From Dirofilaria immitis (lineage: Eukaryota; Nematoda; Chromadorea; Rhabditida; Onchocercidae): a stretch of DNA of 64,000 nt. Below the pieces are notes generated by a model. It was given only the letters and a program-made list of their open reading frames with translations, searched no databases and was not told the DNA's origin. This document shows, piece by piece, positions 49,503-60,312 of the stretch. Numbering within the stretch: position 1 is the first letter of the stretch; each line of letters opens with the position of its first letter. Both the position numbers and the translations under genes were made by a program. The stretch spans positions 1,916,501-1,980,500 of the forward strand of contig JAKNDB010000068.1 of NCBI GenBank assembly GCA_024305405.1, in the 5' to 3' direction.

Positions 49503-50084
49503 TACAGCTTATCATATAGCTTATCATTAATTTAAATTAATTCGATACAATTCTCGTAAATTTAATAAAATTACTTAATTAATTAAATTATATAATTGCA
49601 TATTATTATTTCAAAATAAAAATGAATTCAATTAAATCAATTTTTTCCAAATCAATTTTATAACATAATTATAAAGTTAAAAAAAAGTTACTTGTCTTGA
49701 TTAATGAACAAAAATCAAAATAACCGAGAACTAAAATTTTCTCGATCATTGAATTATTTATTAGTTTTTCTTTTATACATCTGATTTAATTTAATGATAA
49801 ACGAATCAATTGATAGGATAAAAACGATATGCAATATAGTTAATATAAATTTGTTATTCATTTTTTCATTCATTAAACTTATTTGATAAGATCAAAGAAT
49901 GATAATGATTATATATACATATCTGTCTATATCAAATATATGATCAGTATAAGATTGTTATTTCAAGAAAATCTATCGTAAACAAATTGTGGCAATTATT
50001 TTAATCCTACTTAATTTATATTTTTCTAAATTTATTTATTCGCCATAAATGTCAGATGGAAAAATCTAAAAAAAAAAGAAAATA

Positions 50085-50645
50085 CTTTTCTTACTTATTT
50101 GAACTATACTGTAACTAGGTACTGTAATTAAATATTAAAAATTTACATATTAATGATTGATAAAAATCAAACTTATAAATATATAAATAAATTTAATTAA
50201 AAATACTTAAAAGGAAACAAGAAATCTAAAAAATTAGATCAAATACTTGCGATTTTTCTTACTTATTTGAACTATACTGTAACTAGGTACTGTAATTAAA
50301 TAAAATTAAATATTAAAAACATTTACATATTAATGATTGATAAAAATCAAACTTATAAATATAGATTTTTGCAAATTATTAAATATATTTAATTAAAAAT
50401 ACTTAAAAGGAAACAAGAAATCTAAAAAAATTAGATCAAATACTTGCGATTTTTCTTACTTATTTGAACTATACTGTAACTAGGTACTGTAATTAAATAA
50501 AATTAAATATTAAAAACATTTACATATTAATGATTGATAAAAATTAAGCTTATGAATATAAATTTTTGCAAACTATTAAATAAATTTAATTAAAAATACT
50601 TGAAAGGAAACAAGAAATCTAAAAAAATTAGATCAAATACTTGCG
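50085..50645. repeat. Tandem repeat, about 185-190-bp unit, 3 copies
   Basis: Each unit contains TTATTTGAACTATACTGTAA, CTAGGTACTGTAATTAAA, CATATTAATGATTGATAAAA and AAAGGAAACAAGAAATCTAA. Copies differ mainly by small indels in A/T runs. Confidence 0.93.
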
Positions 50646-51489
50646 ACTTTTTTCAATTATGCGAAATTCTCATCATATCTATTTTACTAAAATAATCATT
50701 TATGATTATTGATAATAAATTAATTTTGTTTACCCATTTTATCGCATTTTATAAACTATTTATTAATTAATCTATTCTTAATATTTCAATTTACACTCTC
50801 GAAATTTTATTTAAACTATATTTTAAATATAAGAAATAAAAAATGATATTAAAAAAATAAAGAAACTTTGGATAAGATATCTGATATTTTAGATAAGATA
50901 TCTATTCCTTATACTTTATTAGAACTAATTTTCATAATTTTATTGAAAAGTTTTTTTTTATTAATGAAATTTTGCATAAATTATACAATAAATGAAAAAA
51001 GTAAAATAAATAAATGATGGCAAAGATTGAAAATCTCGACTTCGAGATTTTGATGAATCATAAAAATGACATTATGGAATAACAAATCCTTCATTCTCTC
51101 TTTCCATGGAATTTTCTCGTCGTTAAAGAGTAACATAAGATAGTTCATCGTTTTGAGAGGAATCTGAAGGAGATTGGATGAGATACTTAAAGATGGAACG
51201 TTATAAAAAAAAAAATAAACTATACAAAAATTTTTTACAAAATTAACTTTTTAATATCAAATTATATGTAAATATGGGCGTATTATATTTTCACATCTAA
51301 TCACAAAACTATCACTAATATTGTTTCAAAGCAATTAAATCAATGATCGATCAATAATCGAGCAATATTCGATCAGAAATAAGGATTAAGAAAAACAAAT
51401 TATTTTGCATATCTTTTACAATATCTTATTGTGCAAATCGACCTGAAATTATCATTTCTGACATAGTTTGAAATACAGCAGTCCGATTA

Positions 51490-51915
51490 ATTAATTTGTT
51501 CTGCAAGGTAGGATAGTTGTAAATGACTTCTAAATTAGAAGAGCTTCAGTAGGATACGATAATTATAAATACAAAATAGAATAGTTATAAATGGCTTCTG
51601 TAAAATAGAATAGTTATAAATCGTTTCTGCAATATAAGATATTTAGAAAATAACTTTTATAGGATAGAATAGCAATTAGTGCCTGCTGTACGATAGGACA
51701 GTTATAAATACATTGTACAAAATAGGATAGTTATTTATAACTTGTATAAGATAGAACAGTTAAGAATAGCTTCTACAAGATAGGATAGTTTATAAATACC
51801 TTGTACGAAACAAGATAGTCATAAATAATTTTTGCAGAATAAGATAGTAGGATAGGATAGTTATAAATATATGATAAGATAATTATGAATATCTTTTGCA
51901 ATATGATAAAGCTAT
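51490..51915. repeat. Degenerate minisatellite, about 28-32-bp units
   Basis: A dozen or more loosely conserved units of the type GATAGGATAGTTATAAATA plus a CTTCTGTA/CTTGTAC-like linker. Confidence 0.8.
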
Positions 51916-53635
51916 AAATGCGTGAATTTAATCTAGGCTAATTTTTAGGCCTTTTAAAATAACAATGTAAATTCTCTATCCATCTTGTACTGTATAGACA
52001 TATATTTTTTTAAAGAAGATAATATGATATCAACTAGATAGTACGGTACATTTAGTATTCGGCTAATTCAGATTACTTTTACATATCAACAATTTATGAA
52101 ATAATATAGAATTAACTATTATAAATTTATTTTGCTGAAATTTGCATATATGGAAACAAAATATACAAATTTTCAGTTCAAAATTAAATAATTCCTCATT
52201 TGATCATTCTCAAAAAAAAGCTATAGGAGCATTCTCAAGATGAACTATAATACTAGATGAAATGGATTAAATTTTAAAATGATCCTCATATGATACATCT
52301 ATCTATAAAAGACCTAATCCTTTAACCATACCATCATTATTATAAATAATTGTTGATCGATACGAATAATTCCTTCTGATATAAAGGGAAAAATTCAGTT
52401 ATTTTATAGGAAGGAATTTGTCCTTAGTAGAAAGAATATTAGTTTTCAAATGTCCACTTTTTGTTAGGAAGTTGAATGTCTACTTTTTTCATTGAAAGGT
52501 TAAATGTCACTTTTATTGGGAAGGAAATGAACATTGATGATCAAAAATTAATTGACCAATTGACGATCTCATAAAACTACATAAATTTTTCCTATTTGCT
52601 CCAATTAATTAATCAATCAGTTAATCATAGTATTGATTTATTTGAATGAATTTAGCAACCAAAAGGAATACTTTTCTTTTTCAAAATTTATTAATATTAT
52701 ATCAAAACAATCAATTGTAATTTTTATCATTTTTGATTAAAAAATTTTCACCAATACTTTGAGCGAAAAAGAAAATTAATTGATCGAAAATATAAATTTA
52801 AAAAAATCGATAATTAAATCATTAGATGAATAAATATTAAAAAAAGTTCAATAAATTTTTGATCGACTAATTAATCAGTTGAAATTACAAATTCAAAAAA
52901 AAATGAATTTATAAATAATTCATTAAATGAATAAAAATTTCAATAGAATTTTAATCAATCGAGATTATATATTATTGTATTTCATATATTGTTATAATCA
53001 TTGATCACACATTGATTGAAATGATCGATTTTGCTAAATGATAAATTAAAATATTTTGATTTCGGAAAAAACTAATAAGCGATTTTATTAATTATACTAT
53101 ACGTAAATTTTTTTTCAATTCTTCTGGAATAGAAAAAAAAGTTTTTATGATGAATAAAAATATTTGTATGACATAATTGGAACTTATATATCAAAGGTCA
53201 ATTATGTACTTAAGAAAAATTGCGACCAAAGAATTTAAGAAAAAAGATAGATGCATTTATTTGAACTATTTTTTTTTCAGATACTAAAGGATTATCGAAT
53301 TATTGTCAATTAAATATTTAATCAATAAATTTTATAAATACTATTTAATACCTCAAAATAATTAAATAATTAATTTGTATCGCTGAAAATTTAAATCTAA
53401 AAAAAAAAAAGAAAGTAATAATAAAATCATTTTTTTGTATAGTTAAAAGAGAGCAAAGTTTCAAGATGATTTGTCTTATATCTAAGTATAACATTTTTGA
53501 GATTGAAGAAAGGATGAATCAATTTTCTAAATATCTAAACAATTGGGATACAATAAAATACAAAATATCCGAATATGAATCAGAAAGTATAATTGATTTG
53601 TGCATTCATAAAATTTAGAGCAATAAGATATTTTT

Positions 53636-53815
53636 AAAAAGCTATAACAATAAGATAATAAAAGCTATGACAATAAAATACTTTGCAAAAACTATGATTG
53701 TCTATAATGTTTCGATAAAAGCTATGATAATAAGATTTTATTTTTTTACAATATTTTATAATAAATGCTATAACAATAAGATATTTATAACAAAAGCTAC
53801 GACAATAAAAGATAA
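53636..53815. repeat. Degenerate short repeat
   Basis: Repeated AAAGCTATGACAATAAGATA-like units, about 20-30 bp apart, with several decayed copies. Confidence 0.75.
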
Positions 53816-54624
53816 ACGGAAATGATGTTTGCAAAATAAATGTATGACACAATTTGTTATTGTTGTTGTCGTTGTTGTGTTGTTTGATCGATTAGAATTT
53901 TTTAATTTATCGTAGATTTTAATGTCATCTCTGCCTATCACTTCGCCTATTTATTTATCCATCAGATGTTTATGACTAAAATTTTATTTTCCTTTCTACC
54001 ATTTCTTTCTCTTTCTCTTTTTTTTTCCAATCTCAGTTTTTTTTTTTTTATCATTCTATCATTATTTCATTCATTTGACTAGCTGTCTATGGTGATTATT
54101 TTCTTTTACCTCTATTTGTTTATCAATTTTATGACAATAAATAATTCAATAAGCTCAACAAGTTTCAATCAATTTTATATAAACAACATTGATTAAACTA
54201 CTTATCATAAAAGCAATTTAGGAATAATGGAAATATTTATGCTCCTTTTATCATTATTTTCCCTTGTTTATTACTACTTCCCTACTGTCATTAAAAAGCT
54301 TTTAACAAATTATCAATGGCAAATGATATGGTAATTTTTAACTGATAATAAAAGTTATCTTTCTTAATAAAGTATTTACGTTCATTATATCATCATATCC
54401 TTAAAATGTTTACTATTTCCTTATCATCCTTAAATAAAAAAATTAATTTTTACACGAATTATTGCAATAATAAATTACCACAGCAGAAAATGTGATAACC
54501 TTTGACCGATGATAATGACACTTGAAATTTCTTCTAACATATCATTTGAAGAAATAAATGTAATTGTTTTATTAAATATTTATTTATTTCCATCACATAA
54601 ACATATTTCTATTTGATTTATAGA

Positions 54625-54654
54625 ATGGCTATTAAATTGGAACGATGGATAAAC
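54625..54654 (+). other. Exon-like microsegment (ATG to splice donor)
   Basis: The plus strand reads GATTTATAG, A, then an ATG frame MAIKLERWIN ending at a GTAAGT donor. This looks like a tiny first coding exon. I could not find a convincing next exon downstream, so it may be chance. Confidence 0.2.
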
Positions 54655-55740
54655 GTAAGTACACGTAGTTATAATGATATATTATGAAAATCATCATAGA
54701 ATTTCTCGACTTCAAATTTTTAATTTACGTTTTAATAAATCTATGAAATTACCAGTTCAAATGGTGAAATAATGGAGTTTGTTTTATACAACTTATAGAA
54801 TTACCTTATTTCGAGAATATAATATCTTAAGATCTAAATAGGCAATAATCAATTAATCGAAATTTTATTTATTGTAATATAATCATTTTCTGCAATTTAA
54901 TTCAGACAATCTTTACAAAGCTAATATCTATCACTGATTGAAAAAGTTTTAATTAATTTGTTTACGAACTGAAATGTATTTACATCTAGCTAATAGAATC
55001 TTAACCTTTTGAGGCAAAGATTTTTATTCGATTTTATAACTTTTCAAACAATTTATTTAATTTTTTTATCGTTTACGCATGAATTCTTGATCTTCACGCA
55101 TGCGTCAAAAATATTGGCAAAAAATTTGCAAAAATATTTGACAGTATCAATTATGATTTTCTTTTTTTTCCTATAAATTATTTTCCCTTTTTTTCCTCCC
55201 GCCTTTCCTGTCCTTTATTGTTACTTTCTTTTTAACCTCAATAAATTTGAATAAATAAATTTAAAAAAAAAGGTTTAATTTGAAATTATGAAAATTTTTC
55301 AAAAAATTACAGAGAGATATGAAAAATTCCGATAAGATTAAATGATATATAAAATTGTTTATTAAAAAAGAAAAAAAAATTGTGAAATGGAAAAAACAAC
55401 AATGAAATATATTTCGCACATTCATAAATATATCATATGGCGCGCATTTCAGTTCCTATCAACATGTGTTATCATTGATTTCTATGCCCGAAAAAAACCG
55501 TTAATCATTGCTAATAGTTAATTCTAAAATAAGTAACAATGAAGTTAAAGAATTCTTCTCTTCCTAAATTACAAACTATTACCAATTTGAAATGAAATTA
55601 AAGAAAAAAATTTCTGGAAGAAATCTATGGTTATTACTTACTCAAAAACTCATTCTTTCAATCAATAATAGTTGACAATTTTCAAAAAAAAAACCCAATC
55701 CAGTGAGCATTTGAAATTTCTCCGATAAAATAATTCACTG

Positions 55741-55827
55741 TTATTGGTAACGTCGTCCTTCAAAATATGCATTCTTGCATTCTGGTAATTCTATCCAAGG
55801 AAATTGTGCTAAATGAATCACAATAAC
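55741..55827 (-). CDS. Orphan terminal-exon candidate, unidentified
   Basis: After a possible acceptor (AGAACAGATAG), the minus strand reads VIVIHLAQFPWIELPECK followed by NAYFEGRRYQ and a stop. The composition (Trp, Pro, Cys and aromatic residues) is unlike the random AT-rich translations around it and suggests a real or decayed last exon. I do not recognise the family. A matching upstream exon may be the piece at about 56425-56555. Confidence 0.35.
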   Translation of the reverse strand, partial: VIVIHLAQFPWIELPECKNAYFEGRRYQ

Positions 55828-56424
55828 CTATCTGTTCTTATGTAAGGTCATTTGCAGCAGTTATTCAATCTTCTTCGCTTTTTTATGCATAATTATAATT
55901 GAATTATAATATTCAGGATAAATTTTGCTACAGAAGATTACATATCAATCGATAATTTGATAACTACTTTCCTAATAAATCAGAAACGAAAAATCACTAT
56001 ATCAAATTAATGCACGAATCATTAAAGTTATATAAGCGCAGTTGTTAACATTTATGTCATCATGTAAAATCTTGCTTATTATTTACTTCTATCCGATTTC
56101 ATTGAAGTAAAATAACACAGTGAGGAAACTTCAGCAAGTAGTTATTTCTTTTACAAAAATACACATCTTGCATTGTTAAATATTCCGGATGAAATGAGAA
56201 AAAGAAAGGATATTTATATGAATTTTATTCTGATGATTTTAATGGTGCATTTCGCAGCTTACCAATAATAAATGCATAAGAGCGAAATAGAATATATTCC
56301 AATGAAATGCATCCAATTGAAAGTTTTTATTGATCTGATAGTTTTGGAATTAAATTTCGAAAGAAATTTAAAATTTCTAGGATGATATATAAATCAAAGG
56401 ATGGATAAATTTAAAACGCACATT

Positions 56425-56555
56425 CAGCTTACCACAGAGATATTCGATATTGAGCTGTTTTCCATATCGCTTCTTCCATATTGGTTTAAAGAAATCGGTT
56501 TAGTTCATCTCAATTCTGCGACGAATTCTTTGAATGATGGCCAAGTGTTTGTCCA
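56425..56555 (-). pseudogene. Exon-like segment with frame changes, unidentified
   Basis: The minus strand reads LCYYESTWTNTWPSFKEFVA in one frame, then DELNRF and FFKPIWKKRYGKQLNIEYLC in others, and ends at a GTAAGC donor. Each piece is protein-like, but the frame shifts in a direction that one lost base cannot explain. It could be a decayed exon or one damaged by assembly. It may belong with the terminal exon at 55741-55827. Confidence 0.3.
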
Positions 56556-57475
56556 AGTGCTTTCATAATAACATAAAATACCGGTGAGAATCTCATCATA
56601 TTGAATTCTCGAAAATTAATAGTTTATTGGTAACTTTTTTTCTAATTTTCAAAATTTCTAAATTGTGAATAGCAAAAATCACAGCGTATGAGATGATAAT
56701 AGTATGATAAATTTGATGTTTAGTCTATTATTTAAAAAATTTTTTATTTAGTAGAAGAATGAAATTGTCAACAAAACTACAGTAATCGCTTCTATTCATT
56801 CTAAATTACCTCTACATTATTCAGTGATTTTGTTATGCTAATTAATTGAATTAATCAAAATGTTGAAATCAGAGTTTTTATTAGTGACATGTAACTACTG
56901 CAGCATATAACTATCCCTTTCAGTATCAAATAATTTAGTGTTTATTTGCCAAAATGATATCATTCGTCTTTCTTATCAAATTTTATAAATTGAATTTTGA
57001 AACTTTGGCGAATTTCTTGTTTTAACCTCATCAATTATTAATAAGAGATAACAATTTTGAATAACCCAAAACTGCTCCTGATAATTATACAATATTACTT
57101 ACTCCATTTCTTGATAAGCAAGTTAGCTCAAAAGATTCACAACTTTGACACCGTTTTTAAAATTTGTAGGGAAATATTGATTTTGTTTGAAAACATTCGC
57201 AATTTTATAAAGTTGCTATTATGAATATTATTATATGAGACGTGTAGTATGAAAAATTTGAATTATTTAATTAGAAATAAAAATATTGTTATTATATGCA
57301 ATATTGCAAATTCTTTTAGCTCTTAACATTCTTCGAATATGACTTTTCACATCTGGAAATTCTTGGAAATTCGAATTCTTTTACATTGCTATTTACTTTT
57401 CCTTGTTCCGTTGTAATCAAATCACTACAACTCCTAGAGGTAAATTTGAGGATTCCATCCATCTATTTGATTTAG

Positions 57476-57812
57476 TTATGCAAAATTAAATGATTTAGGC
57501 GAAATAAACGATGTGGAATCTGATGAAACTGGCGAATGTTCGAACAGTGGATCCCATAAAGATAGCAAAAGGATAAAGCTACTAGGTAAATTTCGAAAAT
57601 TTCTCCTATCGATTAATTTAATTTTTGCGAAATTAAATAATTTAGAAGATATAAACAATGGCGAATCAAATCTAATTGCGATATATTTGAATATTATGGC
57701 GAACGCTGGTCCGATACGGGATTCGCTAAAAAACATCTCGCAAATAGCAGCTCTGATTTGCTCCCTATTCGCTTGTTGGTCTTTTATATTCAGTTCATCA
57801 ATTTATTCTTAA
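57476..57812 (+). other. Open segment with internal duplication, function unknown
   Basis: This segment stays open for 86-99 codons on both strands and is less AT-rich than its surroundings. On the plus strand a frame begins MESDETGECSNSGSHKDSKR and ends in a hydrophobic stretch. A motif AAATTAAATGATTTAGGCGA recurs about 140 bp later in diverged form. It may be a real small exon, a decayed repeat or foreign DNA; I cannot decide. Confidence 0.25.
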
Positions 57813-58494
57813 ATTTTCACTTATTCCTAGTAGTAATGCACCTTTTCAATAAGATGATAAGATCAATCTATCATTTGTTACATCACTTTTTTCTTCCAAT
57901 TTATCATATTGAAGCAATCATTAGATGTATTTGTAACCAAAGTATTGCTAAAACGGATTAAATCAGTGCTTATTAAAGATCGTAAAATAACCAATCCAAT
58001 TGATTGGCGAATTTTTCTGAATATAAAGATGAAGAGAAATATATGATGATTTTTTTGTAGTTATTGATAATATTTCATTCACTTCCATAAGTCGTTTTTC
58101 TGAACTCTAACAAATTTTATTGAAAGCGGTACAGAAATAAAATGAAACTGACAACATAGTAAAACTTTGGAATCGCAATTATTCCGTTATTTGGAAGTTA
58201 AACTACTGAAAACGACAAACAATTTAATTCAAAAGTTGCAAATTACTGAAAAAAAAAAGTAATTTAAATTCGTTCTTTTATTCAACAATTTCAATAATAA
58301 ACCGAATAAACATCTATCATAAGTCTGCATATGATTGCAGATGATCTCATATAACATTAAAATTTATAGGAATCAACTTTTTAATTTTTCTATTATTATT
58401 TTTTCATCTTTCTAAAATTTAAGTGACTATTTATTCTTGAGATAATTACAATGTCTCGGGAAGGTTTGCCGAATTACAAAAGAAAATGTAAAAC

Positions 58495-58592
58495 TATTAT
58501 ATTTGACTTAGTTGAAATCGAATTAATTGCAAATTAATAGAAATCCATTGACTTAGTTGAAATCGAATTAATTGCAAATTAATAGAAATACT
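58495..58592. repeat. Two-copy tandem duplication, 48-bp unit
   Basis: Two near-identical copies of TTGACTTAGTTGAAATCGAA followed by TTAATTGCAAATTAATAGAA. Confidence 0.92.
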
Positions 58593-58836
58593 TTCGCAAT
58601 TCAAAAAAGAAACAAAAACAGATAGTATATGATTGTGCCATAGCTGAGGGATAACTATTATAAAAAGTATTGAATAGTAAAATGATAATAATTGATAGAT
58701 ATGTAAGAAATATAAATCAAATTACATCGCCAAATGGCCCTGAACAAATAAAACATTGCTAATTCTATTTCCTATTTCTTATTATTATTACCTGTCAGAT
58801 AAAAGCGACAAATATAATAATTTTAATTTCCGAATG

Positions 58837-58942
58837 TGAGAGATTCTTTCTGCCTTTTAATAATAACACTTCAAACCGTGACAAAAATTGAGAGTTTTTT
58901 CTGCCTTTCAATGGTAACACCTAAAACTTGGATAATTAAACC
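58837..58942 (-). repeat. Two-copy diverged repeat carrying an SL1-like 22-mer
   Basis: On the minus strand two units of about 50 bp share GTGTTA(C/T)(C/T)ATT(G/A)AAAGGCAGAAA. The upstream unit (58891-58942) begins with a 22-mer matching nematode SL1 at 20 of 22 positions, followed directly by GT. The second unit has a more decayed counterpart (CACGGTTTGAAG). A full SL RNA gene is not evident. Confidence 0.5.
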
Positions 58943-59038
58943 TTTATTAGTATAAAACTGATTATACATCAACGAATACATCAACTACAAGATCAATAAT
59001 ACAAATTTAATGACATAAGTAAGACAATCTTAGTGATA

Positions 59039-59078
59039 ACAACATAACTCAGTGATAACAACATAACTCAAAGCGAAA
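59039..59078. repeat. Two-copy tandem duplication, 19-bp unit
   Basis: The unit GTGATAACAACATAACTCA occurs twice head to tail. Confidence 0.9.
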
Positions 59079-59563
59079 AGATTCAAAAACACCCGATAGC
59101 GATGGATTTTAGCGATACGCTGTGCTTCTCATCTTGTCTATCTTTTTCATCCATCTACAATTTTTCGATGAATAAATAGAACCGAGATTCTATTTCATTA
59201 TTCCATGCACGAGTATTCAGGCATTAACCTGCATTAAGAACTCTAATTTTTTCAAATTATAAATATATATCGAATGAATGAAATGCTCTGTTGTATAATT
59301 TGAACTTTATATTATATTTAATATAGAAAATTGAAATTTATTTCTTTTTGATAAATGAAAGAAATATCATTGATAGGAAATGGATAAATAAATGGATGAA
59401 TGAATGAACAAAAGAAAAGATAAGGAAAACAAAAGAATGAATGAATATAGTAACACAATAATATATTATATGATAGTAATAAAGATGATAATATTATTAT
59501 TTATTATATAAATTATGTATAATATGTTATATTATTCTTTCTTTTTCTTTTTTTTCATACGTT

Positions 59564-60110
59564 TTCCCGATTGATTCTGTCGGCGATTATATGCTGTCTC
59601 AAAGGCTAAGCCATGCATGTCTAAGTTCAAATAAAGCTATAACAGTGAAACTACGAACGGTTCATTATAACAGCTATAATGTTATTATCCAACGTGAATA
59701 ACTGTGGCAATTCTAGAGCTAATGCATGCATCAAATCTCCGACTTTTGAACGAGCGCATCTATTAAATTAAAACCAATCGAGTTATTTGGCCCGTTAATT
59801 GGTGACTCTGAATAACCATGGCTGATCGCATGATCTTGTACCGGCGGCGTATCTATCAAGTGTCTGCCTTATCAATTTTCGATGGTAGTTTATGTGCCTA
59901 CCATAATAATAATAATAAGCTCGTAGTTGGATCTGCGTCTCAGGACCTGTCCATCCATTGGATGAGAACTAGGCTCCTAGGTTAATATTGATAGTTTTCC
60001 TTATGTTACCTTGATTGGTTGCGTATGGTAGCTGGCAAGTTTACCTTGAAAAAATTAGAGTGCTGAATGCGGGCTACTCGTGCATGGAATTAGGATCTCG
60101 GTTCTATTTT
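59564..60110 (+). pseudogene. Truncated, internally deleted 18S rRNA remnant
   Basis: The left block (59564 to about 59903) matches the 5' end of 18S rRNA: AAGCCATGCATGTCTAAGTT, GAACGGTTCATTATAACAGC, CAATTCTAGAGCTAATGCAT, GAGCGCATCTATTA, TTGGTGACTCTGAATAACCA and TTTTCGATGGTAGTTTATGT. After an AAT microsatellite the right block (about 59915-60110) resumes at TAAGCTCGTAGTTGGATCTG and reaches GTGCATGGAATTAGGATCTC. Sequence expected between the blocks (roughly the next 250 nt of 18S) is missing, and nothing after about position 830 of the gene is present. Substitutions are scattered throughout, including in the universal 5' end, so it cannot make a working rRNA. No 5.8S or 28S sequence was recognised next to it. 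Confidence 0.93.
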
Positions 60111-60180
60111 TTATTAATTATTTCTAATAATAACAATTATAATTTGTATTTGGTTATTGGCTAAAATTTTCAAATAATTA

Positions 60181-60312
60181 AAATTAAATTTTCTTGTACA
60201 AAAAAGATGCAATTGGCAACAAATCATAATTATACAAAATTCTAATTAAAAATTAAATTTTCTTGTACAAAAAAGATGCAATTGGCAACAAATCATAATT
60301 ATACAAAATTCT
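60181..60312. repeat. Two-copy tandem duplication, 69-bp unit
   Basis: Two near-perfect copies of AAATTAAATTTTCTTGTACA followed by AAAGATGCAATTGGCAACAA and ATCATAATTATACAAAATTC. It lies directly downstream of the 18S remnant. Confidence 0.95.

Larger units (their letters stand above)
46587..54600. other. Repeat-rich intergenic region upstream of the myosin gene
   Basis: About 8 kb of AT-rich DNA dominated by minisatellites (listed separately). The myosin promoter should lie at its left end. Long open frames at 48527-49296 on the minus strand come from a repeat that happens to stay open. I see no real gene. Confidence 0.6.
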
